A DNA stretch of 64,000 nucleotides from Ideonella sp. (lineage in GTDB: Bacteria > Pseudomonadota > Gammaproteobacteria > Burkholderiales > Burkholderiaceae_C). This document shows, in pieces, positions 20,677 to 30,635 of the stretch; the stretch's first letter is position 1, and the number at the start of each line of letters is the position of its first letter. Under the pieces are notes generated by a model. The model saw only the letters and a list, made by a program, of their open reading frames with translations. It made no database searches and was not told the DNA's origin. The stretch is taken from NCBI GenBank assembly GCA_015075545.1, contig JABTUC010000002.1, positions 669,792 to 733,791 on the forward strand, written 5' to 3'. The position numbers and the translations under genes were made by a program.

Positions 20677-21738
20677 ATGCACACGCACCGCCCTCCGATC
20701 ACCGACCGCAAGCTGCGCTTCGCGCTGGCCGGGTGCGGCCGCATCGCCGCCAACCACTTCGAGGCCATCAAGGCGCACGAGGCTCGCTGCGAACTGGCCG
20801 ATGTGTGCGATATCGATGCCGCGGCGCTGAAGGCCGCGGTCGGCCGCACCGGTGCACGTGGCCACTCCAGCCTGACCGATCTGCTGGCTCAGACCAGCGC
20901 CGATTGCGTGGTGCTCACCACCCCGAGCGGCCTGCATCCGGCGCAGGTGATCGAGGTCGCGCGCAGCGGCCGCGACGTGATGACCGAGAAACCGATGGCC
21001 ACCCGCTGGAGCGACGGCCTGGCGATGGTGCGCGCTTGCGACGAGGCCGGGGTGCGCCTGTTCGTCGTCAAGCAGAACCGGCGCAACCGCACGCTGCAGT
21101 TGCTCAAGCGCGCTGTGACGCAGGGGCGCTTCGGGCGCATCTACATGGTGACCGTCAACGTCTTCTGGTCGCGCCCGCAGTCGTACTACGACAGCGCGGC
21201 CTGGCGCGGCACCTGGGAGTTCGACGGCGGCGCGTTCATGAACCAGGCCAGCCACTACATCGACCTGCTCGACTGGATCGTCGGCCCGGTCAAGAGCGTG
21301 ATGGCCTACACCGGCACGCTGGCGCGCCACATCGAGGTCGAGGACACCGGCGTGGCCGCGCTCGAGTGGCGCAATGGCGCGATGGGCACCGTCAACGTGA
21401 CGATGCTCACCTATCCGAAGAACCTCGAGGGCTCGATCACCATCCTCGGCGAGCGCGGGTCGGCGCGCATCGGCGGCGTGGCGGTCAACAAGATCGAGCA
21501 CTGGGAGTTCGACACGCCGCACGAGATGGACCGCGAGATCGACGAAGCCAGTTACCAGACGACCTCGGTCTACGGTTTCGGCCACCCGCTGTACTACGAC
21601 AACGTGATCGCCACCTTGCGCGGAGAGGCAGAACCCGAGACCGACGGCCGCGAGGGCCTGAAGTCGCTCGAGCTGCTGATCGCGATGTACATCTCGGCGC
21701 GCGACGGCAAGCGCATCAACCTGCCGCTGGCGTACTGA
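20677..21738 (+). CDS. wbpB: Gfo/Idh/MocA oxidoreductase, WbpB/WlbA-like UDP-GlcNAcA 3-dehydrogenase
   Basis: Predicted to oxidise C3 of UDP-N-acetylglucosaminuronic acid, first step to UDP-2,3-diacetamido uronic acids. 353 residues: a Rossmann domain with GCGRIA (19-24), EKP catalytic Lys at 104-106, and a C-terminal substrate domain starting at [17 protein letters not shown], the form seen in WlbA/WbpB. The order wbpB-wbpD-wbpE that follows strongly supports the call. The preceding enzyme, a UDP-GlcNAc 6-dehydrogenase (WbpA), is not in the window. Confidence 0.85.
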   Translation: MHTHRPPITDRKLRFALAGCGRIAANHFEAIKAHEARCELADVCDIDAAALKAAVGRTGARGHSSLTDLLAQTSADCVVLTTPSGLHPAQVIEVARSGRDVMTEKPMATRWSDGLAMVRACDEAGVRLFVVKQNRRNRTLQLLKRAVTQGRFGRIYMVTVNVFWSRPQSYYDSAAWRGTWEFDGGAFMNQASHYIDLLDWIVGPVKSVMAYTGTLARHIEVEDTGVAALEWRNGAMGTVNVTMLTYPKNLEGSITILGERGSARIGGVAVNKIEHWEFDTPHEMDREIDEASYQTTSVYGFGHPLYYDNVIATLRGEAEPETDGREGLKSLELLIAMYISARDGKRINLPLAY

Positions 21739-21747
21739 ACAGGGCCG

Positions 21748-22335
21748 ATGGCCACCACGATCCACCCCAGCGCCATCGTCGACGCGGGCGCGCGGCTCGG
21801 CGACGACTGCCGCGTCTGGCACTTCGTGCACATCAGCGCGGGCGCACGCATCGGTGCGCGCTGCTCGTTCGGCCAGAACGTGTTCGTCGGCAACGACGTC
21901 GTGATCGGCGACAACGTGCGCATCCAGAACAACGTGTCGGTCTACGACGCGGTGACGCTGGAAGACGACGTCTTCTGCGGCCCGAGCATGGTGTTCACCA
22001 ACGTCTACAACCCGCGTGCAGCGGTCAGCCGCAAGGCCGAATACCGGCGCACGCTGGTACGGCGCGGGGCGACGCTGGGCGCCAACAGCACCATCGTCTG
22101 CGGCATCACGATCGGCCGCTTTGCGTTCATCGGCGCCGGCGCGGTGGTCAACCGCGACGTGCCCGATTTCGCACTGATGGTCGGCGTGCCGGCGCGGCAG
22201 ATCGGCTGGATGAGCCGGCACGGCGAGCGGCTTGCGCTGCCGCTGAGCGGTGCCGGAGAGGCCACCTGCCCGCACACCGGCGACCGATATCGGCTGTCGG
22301 GCAGTGCGGTGATTCTCGAGAGCCACGAACCATGA
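21748..22335 (+). CDS. wbpD: N-acetyltransferase, left-handed beta-helix, WbpD/WlbB-like
   Basis: Predicted to N-acetylate the 3-amino group of UDP-GlcNAc(3NH2)A. 195 residues, mostly hexapeptide repeats ([20 protein letters not shown] onward) forming a left-handed beta-helix trimer, with the loop [16 protein letters not shown] and the pantothenate-side [23 protein letters not shown] ending. Length and order between wbpB and wbpE match WbpD/WlbB. It ends in a 4-nt overlap with the aminotransferase gene. Confidence 0.85.
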   Translation: MATTIHPSAIVDAGARLGDDCRVWHFVHISAGARIGARCSFGQNVFVGNDVVIGDNVRIQNNVSVYDAVTLEDDVFCGPSMVFTNVYNPRAAVSRKAEYRRTLVRRGATLGANSTIVCGITIGRFAFIGAGAVVNRDVPDFALMVGVPARQIGWMSRHGERLALPLSGAGEATCPHTGDRYRLSGSAVILESHEP

Positions 22336-23465
22336 ACGCACGCGACAAGACCAGGCCGTCTTTTCCATTCAGCGATCTGCAGGCGCAGTACCGGGCGCTC
22401 AAGCCGCAGATCGACGCGCGGATTCAGCGAGTCCTCGATCACGGGCAGTACATCATGGGCCCTGAGGTCGGCGAACTCGAGGAGGCGCTGGCCGCTCGCA
22501 CCGGTGCGCGCCACTGCGTCGCCGTGGCCAGCGGCACCGAGGCGCTGCTGATCGCATTGATGGCGGTCGGCGTCGAGGCGGGCGATGAAGTGATCACCAC
22601 CGACTTCAGCTTCGCCGCCACCGCCGAAGTGATTGCGCTGCTCGGCGCCAAGCCGGTGTTCGTCGACATCGAGGCCGACACCTGCAACATCGACGTAGCG
22701 CAGATCGCGGGCCGCATCAACGACCGCACGCGGGCCATCATTCCGGTGGGCTTGTACGGCCAATGCGCCGACATGGACGAGATCAATGCGCTGGCCACCC
22801 GCCATTCGCTGGTGGTGATCGAGGATGCGGCCCAGAGCTTCGGCGCCAGCTACAAGGGCCGCCAGAGCTGCAACCTGTCGACCGTCGGGTGCACCAGCTT
22901 CTTTCCGAGCAAGCCGCTGGGGTGTTATGGCGACGGCGGTGCGCTGTTCACCACCGACGATGCCCTGGCGCAGGCGATGCGCGAGATCCGCGTCCATGGC
23001 CAAAGTGGTCGCTACCACCACACACGCGTGGGCGTCGGCGGGCGTATGGATGCGCTGCAGTGCGCGATCGTGCTGGCCAAGCTCGAGCGCTTCGACTGGG
23101 AGCTGCAACGGCGCCGTGAAATCGCTGCCCGCTACGACAGTCTGCTGCGTGGCGTGTCGGGCTTGCAGACGCTGGCCCAGCGCGGTGAGTGCAGGTCGGC
23201 CTGGGCTCAATACACCGTGCTGGTCGAGCGACGCGAGCAGGTGCAGTCGGCCTTGACCGAGCGTGGCATTCCGACCGTCGTGCACTATCCGAAGCCGCTT
23301 CACCTGCAACCGGCATTCGCGCAGTTCGGCGAGCCGGACGACAACCCCGTCAGCCGCCGCATCGCGCAGCAGGTGCTGAGCCTGCCGATGAGCGCCGACC
23401 TGGATCCCGATGACCAGGCCGAGACGGTGCGCCAGCTCGTCGGTGCGCTGCGCGCTCGCGCCTGA
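22332..23465 (+). CDS. wbpE: DegT/DnrJ/EryC1 aminotransferase, WbpE/WlbC-like
   Basis: A PLP enzyme predicted to aminate C3 of the 3-keto uronic acid made by WbpB. 377 residues with [11 protein letters not shown] (PLP-binding Asp) and the Schiff-base Lys194 in [15 protein letters not shown]. The SKPLG context is the variant typical of WbpE-like sugar aminotransferases. The start ATG overlaps the wbpD stop. Reaction order in the family is WbpB, WbpE, WbpD; gene order is B, D, E. Confidence 0.87.
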   Translation: MNARDKTRPSFPFSDLQAQYRALKPQIDARIQRVLDHGQYIMGPEVGELEEALAARTGARHCVAVASGTEALLIALMAVGVEAGDEVITTDFSFAATAEVIALLGAKPVFVDIEADTCNIDVAQIAGRINDRTRAIIPVGLYGQCADMDEINALATRHSLVVIEDAAQSFGASYKGRQSCNLSTVGCTSFFPSKPLGCYGDGGALFTTDDALAQAMREIRVHGQSGRYHHTRVGVGGRMDALQCAIVLAKLERFDWELQRRREIAARYDSLLRGVSGLQTLAQRGECRSAWAQYTVLVERREQVQSALTERGIPTVVHYPKPLHLQPAFAQFGEPDDNPVSRRIAQQVLSLPMSADLDPDDQAETVRQLVGALRARA

Positions 23466-23468
23466 GCC

Positions 23469-24266
23469 ATGATCGTCGTGCTGCTTCCGGCCTACAACGA
23501 GGAGGCCTCACTGCCGCGGCTGATGCCCAAGCTGCGCGAGGTGCTCGACCGGCAGGGCGAACCTTATCGCATTGTCACCTGCAACGACGGCAGCCGCGAC
23601 GGCACACGCGAGGTGCTGCAGCAGATGATCGAGCAGTATCCGCTGGAGGTGCTGACACACAAGATTAACCGCGGCCTCGGTGAGACTTCGCGCGATCTGT
23701 TCGAGCGAGCGGCGGAGATCGCCAGCACTGGTGACGTCATCGTGCGCCTGGACTGCGATGACACGCACGAGCCCGAATTCATGCCGCGGCTGATCTCGAA
23801 GGTGCGTGAAGGCTACGACGTCGTGATCGCGTCGCGCTTTGCACCCGGCGGCGGCCAGCTCGGCGTTGGCCCTTATCGAGCGTTCATCAGCCGCTGCGCG
23901 AACCTGTTCATGAAGGTGTTCTTTCCGATCGAGGGGCTGCGCGAGTACTCGTGCGGATTCCGGGCCTACCGGGCCGAGGCGATCCAGAAGGCGATCGCCT
24001 GCTACGGCAACAACTTCATCCAGCTCAAGGGGCTGGGCTTCACCTGCACGCTGGAGAAACTGGTCAAGCTCAAGCTGGTCGGTGCGCGCTTCGCCGAGGC
24101 GCCCTTCGTGTTGCGCTACGACCAGAAGCTCAGCGACAGCAAGATGGTCAGCAGCATCACGACCCTGGGCTACATCGTGATGACCATCATGTATCACTGG
24201 CCTTGGGGCGGCTGGCGCACCGCAGCGCGGCGCCAGGCACCTGCGCGGGACTCCGCCGGTGGCTGA
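23469..24266 (+). CDS. Family 2 glycosyltransferase (DPM-like)
   Basis: 265 residues with a GT-A fold: LLPAYNEEASLPRL at the N-terminus, NDGSRDGT, and a nucleotide-binding acidic motif RLDCDDTHEP. It resembles polyprenyl-phosphate or dolichol-phosphate-mannose synthases without extra membrane helices. The sugar is unknown. It lies 3 nt after wbpE and overlaps the next methyltransferase by 8 nt, so it belongs to the polysaccharide transcript. Confidence 0.85.
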   Translation: MIVVLLPAYNEEASLPRLMPKLREVLDRQGEPYRIVTCNDGSRDGTREVLQQMIEQYPLEVLTHKINRGLGETSRDLFERAAEIASTGDVIVRLDCDDTHEPEFMPRLISKVREGYDVVIASRFAPGGGQLGVGPYRAFISRCANLFMKVFFPIEGLREYSCGFRAYRAEAIQKAIACYGNNFIQLKGLGFTCTLEKLVKLKLVGARFAEAPFVLRYDQKLSDSKMVSSITTLGYIVMTIMYHWPWGGWRTAARRQAPARDSAGG

Positions 24267-25101
24267 TATCGAGGCGGTTCGCGCCTTCTGGGAGAGCAAC
24301 CCGCTGTGGGCCGGCGAATCCGCCCACGAGGTGGGTGAGGCTGCCTACTTCGACGAGCACCGCCATGTGGTGTTGGCCGACTGCTTCGGCGGCGAGTTCG
24401 ATCTGCGCACCATGCCGCCGCCGCGGCCGGGCGGCCAGCGGGCATCGATTCTGGATCTCGGTTGCGGCGTGGGATTCTGGAGCGCCGAGTTCGCGATGCG
24501 CGGCCTGCAAGGTATCGTCGCCGCCGACCTGACGCAGCGCGCCCTGGAGATTACGCGCGAGCGCCTGCGCGTGCTGGACGTGCAGGCCCAGCTGCGGCAG
24601 GAAAATGCAGAGCAACTGTCGTTCGCCGACGCCAGCTTCGATCACGTCAACTGTCAGGGCGTAGTGCATCACACGCCGGACACCGACCGCGCCGTCGCTG
24701 AGATCGCGCGCGTGCTCAAGCCTGGCGGGACGGCGTGTCTCTCCGTGTACCACCGCAACGTCCTTCTGCGCCTATGGCCTGCGCTGCGATGGGCGGGTTG
24801 GCTGCTCGCGAAGCTCGGCGCCCGACTCGAGGGCCGTGGCCGCGACGACATCTTCCTGCAGCGCGACGTCGATCACATCGTGCGCCTGTACGATGGCGCC
24901 GCCAATCCGATCGGCAAGTGCTATTCGCGCGAACAGTTCGTCGCGATGCTGAGGCCGCACTTCGAAGTGGAGCAAACTTATCTGCACTACTTCCCGGCGC
25001 GCGCACTGCCATTCCGTCTGCCGCGGGCGCTGCACCGGTGGCTCGACCGTCACCTGGGCTTCATGATCTACGCCAACGTTCGCAAGCCATGTGCGGCATA
25101 G
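24259..25101 (+). CDS. SAM-dependent class I methyltransferase
   Basis: 280 residues with a class I SAM fold: motif I ILDLGCGVGFWSAEFA, an acidic residue in AADLT, QGVVHHTPDT and LKPGGTACLSVYHRN. The start is a GTG overlapping the glycosyltransferase stop. The substrate is unknown, but position in the glycan cluster suggests O- or N-methylation of a sugar. It overlaps asnB by 13 nt. Confidence 0.82.
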   Translation: MADIEAVRAFWESNPLWAGESAHEVGEAAYFDEHRHVVLADCFGGEFDLRTMPPPRPGGQRASILDLGCGVGFWSAEFAMRGLQGIVAADLTQRALEITRERLRVLDVQAQLRQENAEQLSFADASFDHVNCQGVVHHTPDTDRAVAEIARVLKPGGTACLSVYHRNVLLRLWPALRWAGWLLAKLGARLEGRGRDDIFLQRDVDHIVRLYDGAANPIGKCYSREQFVAMLRPHFEVEQTYLHYFPARALPFRLPRALHRWLDRHLGFMIYANVRKPCAA

Positions 25102-26984
25102 CCGGCATTCTGACCGACGGGCGCCCGCTCGACGACCGGCAAACGGTCGTCGACGCGATGCTCGAGCGGCTCGCGCACCGTGGGCCCGATGGCGAAGGCA
25201 AGGTGCACCGCCCGTCGCGGGCCCTGCTGGGTCACCGTCGATTGGCAGTGATCGACGTCGAGCACGGTCAGCAGCCGATGTGCTCGGCCGACGGCCGCTA
25301 CACGCTGACCTACAACGGCGAGATCTACAACTACGTCGAGCTGCGGCAGTCGCTGATCGGTCAGGGCGTGCACTTCGATACGCGCTCCGATACCGAGGTG
25401 CTGCTGCAGTTGCTGATGCGCGAGGGCGCGCAGGCGGTGCAACGGTTGAACGGCATGTTCGCCTTCGTCTTCCACGACGCGCTCGACAACCGATGGATCG
25501 CCGCTCGCGACGCCTTCGGCATCAAGCCCTTGTACTACGTGGGGCTGCCCGGCGAATGGGTGTTCGCCTCCGAGATCAAGGCGCTGTTCGCACACCCCGG
25601 GATCCGGCCAGGCCGCGACGAGCGCAGCCTTCAGCAGTACCTGACCTTTCAGTTCTGCCTCGAGGACCGAACCCTGTTCGCCGGCGTGCGCAAGCTGCAG
25701 CCCGGCTTCGTGCTGACCGGCCGTGGCGCGCAGGTCGTCGAGGAGCGCTGCTACTGGGACACCAACTATCACATCGACGGCTACCACACCGAGGACTATT
25801 TCGTCGATCGCCTGCGCGCGCTGCTGGACGACAGCGTCCGCCTGCAGGTGCGGTCGGACGTGCCTCTCGGCGGCTACCTGTCGGGCGGCATCGATTCCAG
25901 CGTGGTGTGCACGCTGGCGTCGCGCCATGTCGACGCGCCGCTGCACATGTTTCACGGTCGCTTCAGCGAGGGCCCGGAGTTCGATGAGTCGGCCCATGCC
26001 AAGGCCGTCGCGCGTGCCGCCGGCGGCATCTACCACGAGGTCGTGCCGACCGCGGACGCCTTCGTCGACGAACTGCCCGGCCTGGTCCGCGCGATGGACG
26101 AGCCGCTCGCCGGCCCGGGCCTGTTCCCGCAGTTCCTGGTCAGTCGCATGGCGCGCGGCGTGGTCACCGTGGTACTGGGTGGGCAGGGCGGTGACGAGAT
26201 CTTCGGCGGCTACGCACGCTACCTGGTCGGCTATCTCGAACAGGCGCTCAAAGGCGCCATCTTCGAAACCCACGAGGAGGGGCGTCACCTGGTGACGCTA
26301 GCGTCGATCATCCCCAACCTGCCGATGCTCAAGCAGTACCGGCCGCTGCTGAAGCAGTTTCTGAGCCGCGGCATGTTCGACGACATGGACGCGCGCTACT
26401 TCCACCTGATCGACCGCAGCCAGGATCTGTCGCAGCTGTTGAGCGGCGACGCGCTGTCGGCCTTCGACCGGCGCGGGGTGTTCGAGGACTTCCAGCGGGT
26501 CTTCAACCATCCGGACACCTTGTCATACATCAACAAGATGACTCACTTCGACCAGAAGACGTTGCTACCGGCGCTGCTGCATGTCGAAGACCGCGTCAGC
26601 ATGGCGGTGTCGCTCGAGTCGCGCGTGCCCTTGTTGGACACGCGAATCGTCGACCTGGTGACGACGATGCCGCCACCGCTGAAGTTCCAGGGCGGCCACG
26701 CGAAGCACATCTTCAAGAAGGCGGTGGCGGGGCTGCTGCCCGCCAGCGTGGTCGACCGCAAGGACAAGATGGGCTTCCCGGTGCCGCTCAAGGAGTGGAT
26801 GTCGGCCGGCCGCGTGCGCGAGTTCGTGTCCGACAAGTTGCTGAGCCGGCGCAGCCGCGAGCGTGGTATCTACCGTCCGCAGGCGCTGGCGACGATGCTG
26901 GCGGACCCGGGTGTTGGTGGGCGCCAGCTGTGGGGGGCGCTGAGCCTCGAGATCTGGCACGAGACCTTCATCGATGCGGCATGA
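25089..26984 (+). CDS. asnB: Asparagine synthase-like glutamine amidotransferase
   Basis: 631 residues: an N-terminal class II glutaminase domain with nucleophile Cys2 (MCGIAGILTDG), then an ATP-pyrophosphatase synthase domain with PP loop SGGIDSS at 265-271. Such copies in O-antigen and capsule loci (for example WbpS in Pseudomonas) are thought to convert a sugar uronic acid to its amide. That substrate is inferred from the uronic-acid genes around it. Both active sites look intact. The gene overlaps both neighbours. Confidence 0.88.
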   Translation: MCGIAGILTDGRPLDDRQTVVDAMLERLAHRGPDGEGKVHRPSRALLGHRRLAVIDVEHGQQPMCSADGRYTLTYNGEIYNYVELRQSLIGQGVHFDTRSDTEVLLQLLMREGAQAVQRLNGMFAFVFHDALDNRWIAARDAFGIKPLYYVGLPGEWVFASEIKALFAHPGIRPGRDERSLQQYLTFQFCLEDRTLFAGVRKLQPGFVLTGRGAQVVEERCYWDTNYHIDGYHTEDYFVDRLRALLDDSVRLQVRSDVPLGGYLSGGIDSSVVCTLASRHVDAPLHMFHGRFSEGPEFDESAHAKAVARAAGGIYHEVVPTADAFVDELPGLVRAMDEPLAGPGLFPQFLVSRMARGVVTVVLGGQGGDEIFGGYARYLVGYLEQALKGAIFETHEEGRHLVTLASIIPNLPMLKQYRPLLKQFLSRGMFDDMDARYFHLIDRSQDLSQLLSGDALSAFDRRGVFEDFQRVFNHPDTLSYINKMTHFDQKTLLPALLHVEDRVSMAVSLESRVPLLDTRIVDLVTTMPPPLKFQGGHAKHIFKKAVAGLLPASVVDRKDKMGFPVPLKEWMSAGRVREFVSDKLLSRRSRERGIYRPQALATMLADPGVGGRQLWGALSLEIWHETFIDAA

Positions 26985-28311
26985 CGGCCTGCCGCCGGTC
27001 GATCGGGCTGCGCTGCAGGATCATGTGCGATCGGCAATGCGACGCTACTGGCCTCGCGGCGGGGCCATGCTCGATCGTGCGGCGCCGCAACGGCTCGCCT
27101 TCCCGAGCGCTCTGTCGGCACTGAGCGGCGTCGAGGTCACGCTGCCCGACTGGGCTCGGCCGCATGGCGTCGAGGGTCGATTGTTGGTGCCGCGAGAGGC
27201 CTGCGCCGAGCCGGCGCAGGCGCAGTGGACGCGGGTCGATTGGTGGTTGGCGGCCTTCCTGCTGCTGGAAGGCTGGCATGAGCGGGCATGGGAGCGGCGG
27301 CATGGCCCGATCCATTCGTATAGCTTCCGTCTGCGCGATTGGGATGCGCGCGTCTGGCAACGGGCGTGGGTGAATCGCATCGCGCTGTTCCTGCGCGAAT
27401 GGGCCGCGCGCGAGAGCGGCACCGACGCGAGCACGCTGTTCGGGCCGCTGCCGCGTGCCGAGATCTCCATCTCGCACGACGTCGACGCCATCGACAAGAC
27501 GGCAGCCATCCGAATCAAGCAAAGCGCGTTCATGGTGTTCAATGCGCTGCGCCAATTGGCGCAAGGCCGGCCAGGCCCTGCGTCGTCGCAGGCGGCACGC
27601 GCGGTTCGGTTCGCATTCGGCCGCGACGACTGGTCGGTGCCCGAGCAGATGCTCGACCTGGAGCGCGACGCCGGGGTGCGCAGTCAGTTCAACTTCTATG
27701 CCGACGATAGGGCGAAGGACGTCACGCGCTGGCTGTTCGATCCTGCCTACGATATTGCCGATTCGGCGCTTCGCCAGAGGCTGTCTGATCTTGTGCAGGG
27801 GGGCTGGCAAGTCGGCCTGCATCCATCCTACGATGCTTGGAGATCTCCGGAGCTGATACGGGCCCAACGCGAACGCCTGCAGTCGTTTGCGCCTGCCGCG
27901 GTGACCAGCTGTCGCCAGCACTGGCTACGGTTCAGTTGGCAGGAGACTTGGGCAGCGCAGTCGGCCGCTGGGTTGTCGCAAGACACGACCCTCATGTTCA
28001 ACGACCGTCCGGGCTTGCGCAACTCGGCGGCCGTGTGCTGGAAGCCGTGGCACGTGCGGGAGGCGCGGCCCCATTCGATCGTCGCACTGCCTACGATGCT
28101 GATGGATTCACATGTCTACGACTACCGACCCATGGCCCCGGTCGAGAGGCGCGCGGTCCTGCGCTACTGGATCGACGAAGTGATCGCGGTCGGCGGCGAG
28201 GCAGCCCTGCTCTGGCATCCGCACACGCTCGCCGACGACTACGGCTGGGCGGATGGCTACCGCGAGCTCCTGGCCACCTTGGCGGAACGGCCGAGCGAGG
28301 GGGTAGCGTGA
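26974..28311 (+). CDS. Polysaccharide deacetylase-like protein
   Basis: 445 residues. The segment ISISHDVDAIDKT (SHDVD at 167-171) corresponds to the catalytic and metal-binding Asp motif of carbohydrate esterase 4 deacetylases, and QVGLHPSYDAW supplies a second conserved His motif. The first 160 residues are an extra helical domain. No signal peptide is seen, so it would act in the cytoplasm, perhaps on a lipid-linked sugar. Its GTGA junction overlaps the next gene. Catalytic activity is not proven by the motifs. Confidence 0.7.
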   Translation: MRHDGLPPVDRAALQDHVRSAMRRYWPRGGAMLDRAAPQRLAFPSALSALSGVEVTLPDWARPHGVEGRLLVPREACAEPAQAQWTRVDWWLAAFLLLEGWHERAWERRHGPIHSYSFRLRDWDARVWQRAWVNRIALFLREWAARESGTDASTLFGPLPRAEISISHDVDAIDKTAAIRIKQSAFMVFNALRQLAQGRPGPASSQAARAVRFAFGRDDWSVPEQMLDLERDAGVRSQFNFYADDRAKDVTRWLFDPAYDIADSALRQRLSDLVQGGWQVGLHPSYDAWRSPELIRAQRERLQSFAPAAVTSCRQHWLRFSWQETWAAQSAAGLSQDTTLMFNDRPGLRNSAAVCWKPWHVREARPHSIVALPTMLMDSHVYDYRPMAPVERRAVLRYWIDEVIAVGGEAALLWHPHTLADDYGWADGYRELLATLAERPSEGVA

Positions 28312-29069
28312 TTCGCGAGTGGCTGCCGCATGCGTTGCGCGTTCCGCTGTGGGGCGATCGCGAGCGGTGGGGCGCCAGCGTTCGCACCGACGACCCCTGC
28401 TGGCGCGAATGGGAGCGCACCTACCTGAACTTCTATGCGGCCAATCAGCGTACCGGCATTGGCACGCGGGTCAACGATGCGGGCTACCGGGTCATGTCGC
28501 TGGTGGACCTCAGCGGCAAGCGCGTGCTGGAGATCGGCCCGGGCGACATTCGCCACACCGCGTACTGGAAGGGCAAGCCGCGCGAGTATCTCCTCGCCGA
28601 CATTCATGTCGGCATGCTCGAGCAGGCCGCGCGCAACCCGGCGCTGGGCGGCGTGCCGACGCGAACGCTGCTGATCGAGCGCGGTGCCCCACTGCCGATC
28701 GAGAGCGCTTCGGTCGACGTGGTGGTCTCGTTCTACTCCCTGGAGCACCTTTATCCGCTGGAGCCCCACCTGCTGGAGCTTCGTCGCGTGCTGGCTGCAG
28801 GCGGCACGCTGGTCGGAGCAATCCCAACCGAAGGGGGCCTGGCCTGGGGCGCGGGGCGTTTGCTGACATCGCGACGCTGGTTCAAGAAACACACATCGAT
28901 CGATCCCGACAAGATCATCTGCTGGGAGCATCCGAATTACGCTGACACGATTCTGGCGGCGCTCGACAGCCATCTGGTGCGGTGTCGCGTCGGCACCTGG
29001 CCCCTGCCGTGGCTGCCGTGGTTGGATGCCAACCTGATCGTTCGCCTGCTGTACCGCAAACCCGACTAG
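28308..29069 (+). CDS. SAM-dependent methyltransferase
   Basis: 253 residues with SAM motif I VLEIGPGDIRH and VVVSFYSLEHLYPLEPHL, then LAAGGTLVGAIPTEGG. The N-terminal segment WREWERTYLNFYAANQRTG is shared by some glycan-locus methyltransferases. GTG start within a GTGA overlap. A sugar methylation role is inferred from the operon. It is distinct from the methyltransferase at 24259; the two do not look like duplicates. Confidence 0.75.
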   Translation: MIREWLPHALRVPLWGDRERWGASVRTDDPCWREWERTYLNFYAANQRTGIGTRVNDAGYRVMSLVDLSGKRVLEIGPGDIRHTAYWKGKPREYLLADIHVGMLEQAARNPALGGVPTRTLLIERGAPLPIESASVDVVVSFYSLEHLYPLEPHLLELRRVLAAGGTLVGAIPTEGGLAWGAGRLLTSRRWFKKHTSIDPDKIICWEHPNYADTILAALDSHLVRCRVGTWPLPWLPWLDANLIVRLLYRKPD

Positions 29070-29072
29070 GCG

Positions 29073-30635
29073 ATGGCGGACAACCCCTACCTCGGCCACT
29101 TGAAGCAGGCCTTGCCGCGCCTGCTGTCGCTGTTCGATGGCGATCGGACGAGCGACAGTCACGGCGTCGGCGATCGACTTCGCTGGGCTTGGGGGCTGAT
29201 CGATTTCGGCAACGCGACTTACCAGGGCGCGGCACACGGGTTGGCTCGACTGTGGAGTTGCGGAATGTGGCCATACGCCACGGCGCCCGACACCTTCTTC
29301 GCACGCATCGACGCCATGTTCGACGGCGCACGGCGGTTGACTCGCAGCGACGGCAGTCTCGAAGAGGCCTTTCCATTCGAGGGATCGTTCTGCGTGACCG
29401 CGCTGGTGGCCTTCGATCTCCTTTGTGCATTGCAGCTGCTCAAGAAGGAGATTCCTGCGGAGACAGAAAGAAGGTGGCAGAGCATCATCGAGCCGTGGAT
29501 CCAGTATCTGATGGACGCCGACGAGGCGCATGCCGTGATCTCGAACCACCTTGCAACCGCTGCGAGCGCGCTGGCGCGGTGGCACGCGTTGACCGGTGAC
29601 GAAGGCAGCCTTCGGAAGGCCCGCGAACTGACCGATCGCATCCTCGCCCATCAGTCGAAGGAGGGGTGGTTTCGGGAGTACGACGGCGCCGACCCTGGCT
29701 ATCAGTCGCTTTGCACCTACTACCTGGCCGACCTGCATGCGCAGCGACCGGACTGGCAGCTGTACGAGCCATTGCGTAGATCGATTGCGTTCCTCTGGCA
29801 CTTCGCCCATCCGGACGGGTCGTTCGGTGGCGTATACGGCAGCCGGTGCACGCGCTTCTACTTTCCTGCCGGCTTGGAGGCCCTGGCCCGTGAGATCCCG
29901 GAGGCCGCCGCCCTTGCCCGATTCATGCGCGAGAGCATCCGACACGATCGTGTGGTGACGCTGAGCTGCATGGATGACTCGAATCTGGTCCCGATGCTCA
30001 ACGCCTACTGCGTGGCCGCCCAGCATGGAGGCGAGGAGCTAGCACCGGGCGATGATTGCGTCCTGCCGGCACTACGGGCACGGCCCGCGCGAGTTCACTT
30101 CGCGCAGGCGGGTCTATGGCTCGATGCCGGTCCGCGTCACTACACTGTGATCGGCACGCACGTCGGCGGGGTCGTGATGCACTTCGTCGATGGTCGCCTG
30201 ATGCTGGTAGACGCCGGCGTCGTCGTGCGCGATGCGCGTGGCCGGATGGGCAGCAGCCAGGCGCTCGACGTGCGGAATCGCTGTCAGGTTGACGGCGACG
30301 ACCTGGTCGTCGAAGCCTGCATCCGGTCGATGCCAAGACGCCTGCCCACGCCAATGCAGTTCCTGTTGTTGCGACTCTTGTGCGTGACCGCATTCCGATG
30401 GCGTGGCCCGCGCGAGTGGGTCAAGCGGCGTCTGGTGGCGGCGCTGATCTCGCCACAGAATCCGTGGCCTGCTGCAAACGTCAGGCGCATTCACCTCGGC
30501 GCTGAACTGTCGATCGACGACCGCAGCGAGTTGCCTGCTGGCTATCGAAGACTGGCGACGTCGGGAGCGTTCGTCTCGATCCACATGGCCAGTCAGGGCT
30601 ACTGGCAGCGGCAGGACGAGGCGTCATCGCGATGA
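29073..30635 (+). CDS. Unassigned protein with helical toroid and beta domain (heparinase/epimerase-like layout)
   Basis: 520 residues not assignable to a named family from sequence alone. Roughly the first 330 residues are helical repeats with aromatic clusters (FPFEGSFCVTALVAFDLL, HPDGSFGGVYGSR, YYLADLHAQRP) like an (alpha/alpha)-toroid. Residues about 350-510 look beta-rich (VHFAQAGLWLDAGPRHYTVI, VVMHFVDGRLMLVDAG). That order is seen in heparinase II/III and related polysaccharide lyases or epimerases. No signal peptide is visible, which is odd for a lyase. It lies 3 nt after a methyltransferase gene and overlaps the next aminotransferase gene by 4 nt. Confidence 0.6.
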   Translation: MADNPYLGHLKQALPRLLSLFDGDRTSDSHGVGDRLRWAWGLIDFGNATYQGAAHGLARLWSCGMWPYATAPDTFFARIDAMFDGARRLTRSDGSLEEAFPFEGSFCVTALVAFDLLCALQLLKKEIPAETERRWQSIIEPWIQYLMDADEAHAVISNHLATAASALARWHALTGDEGSLRKARELTDRILAHQSKEGWFREYDGADPGYQSLCTYYLADLHAQRPDWQLYEPLRRSIAFLWHFAHPDGSFGGVYGSRCTRFYFPAGLEALAREIPEAAALARFMRESIRHDRVVTLSCMDDSNLVPMLNAYCVAAQHGGEELAPGDDCVLPALRARPARVHFAQAGLWLDAGPRHYTVIGTHVGGVVMHFVDGRLMLVDAGVVVRDARGRMGSSQALDVRNRCQVDGDDLVVEACIRSMPRRLPTPMQFLLLRLLCVTAFRWRGPREWVKRRLVAALISPQNPWPAANVRRIHLGAELSIDDRSELPAGYRRLATSGAFVSIHMASQGYWQRQDEASSR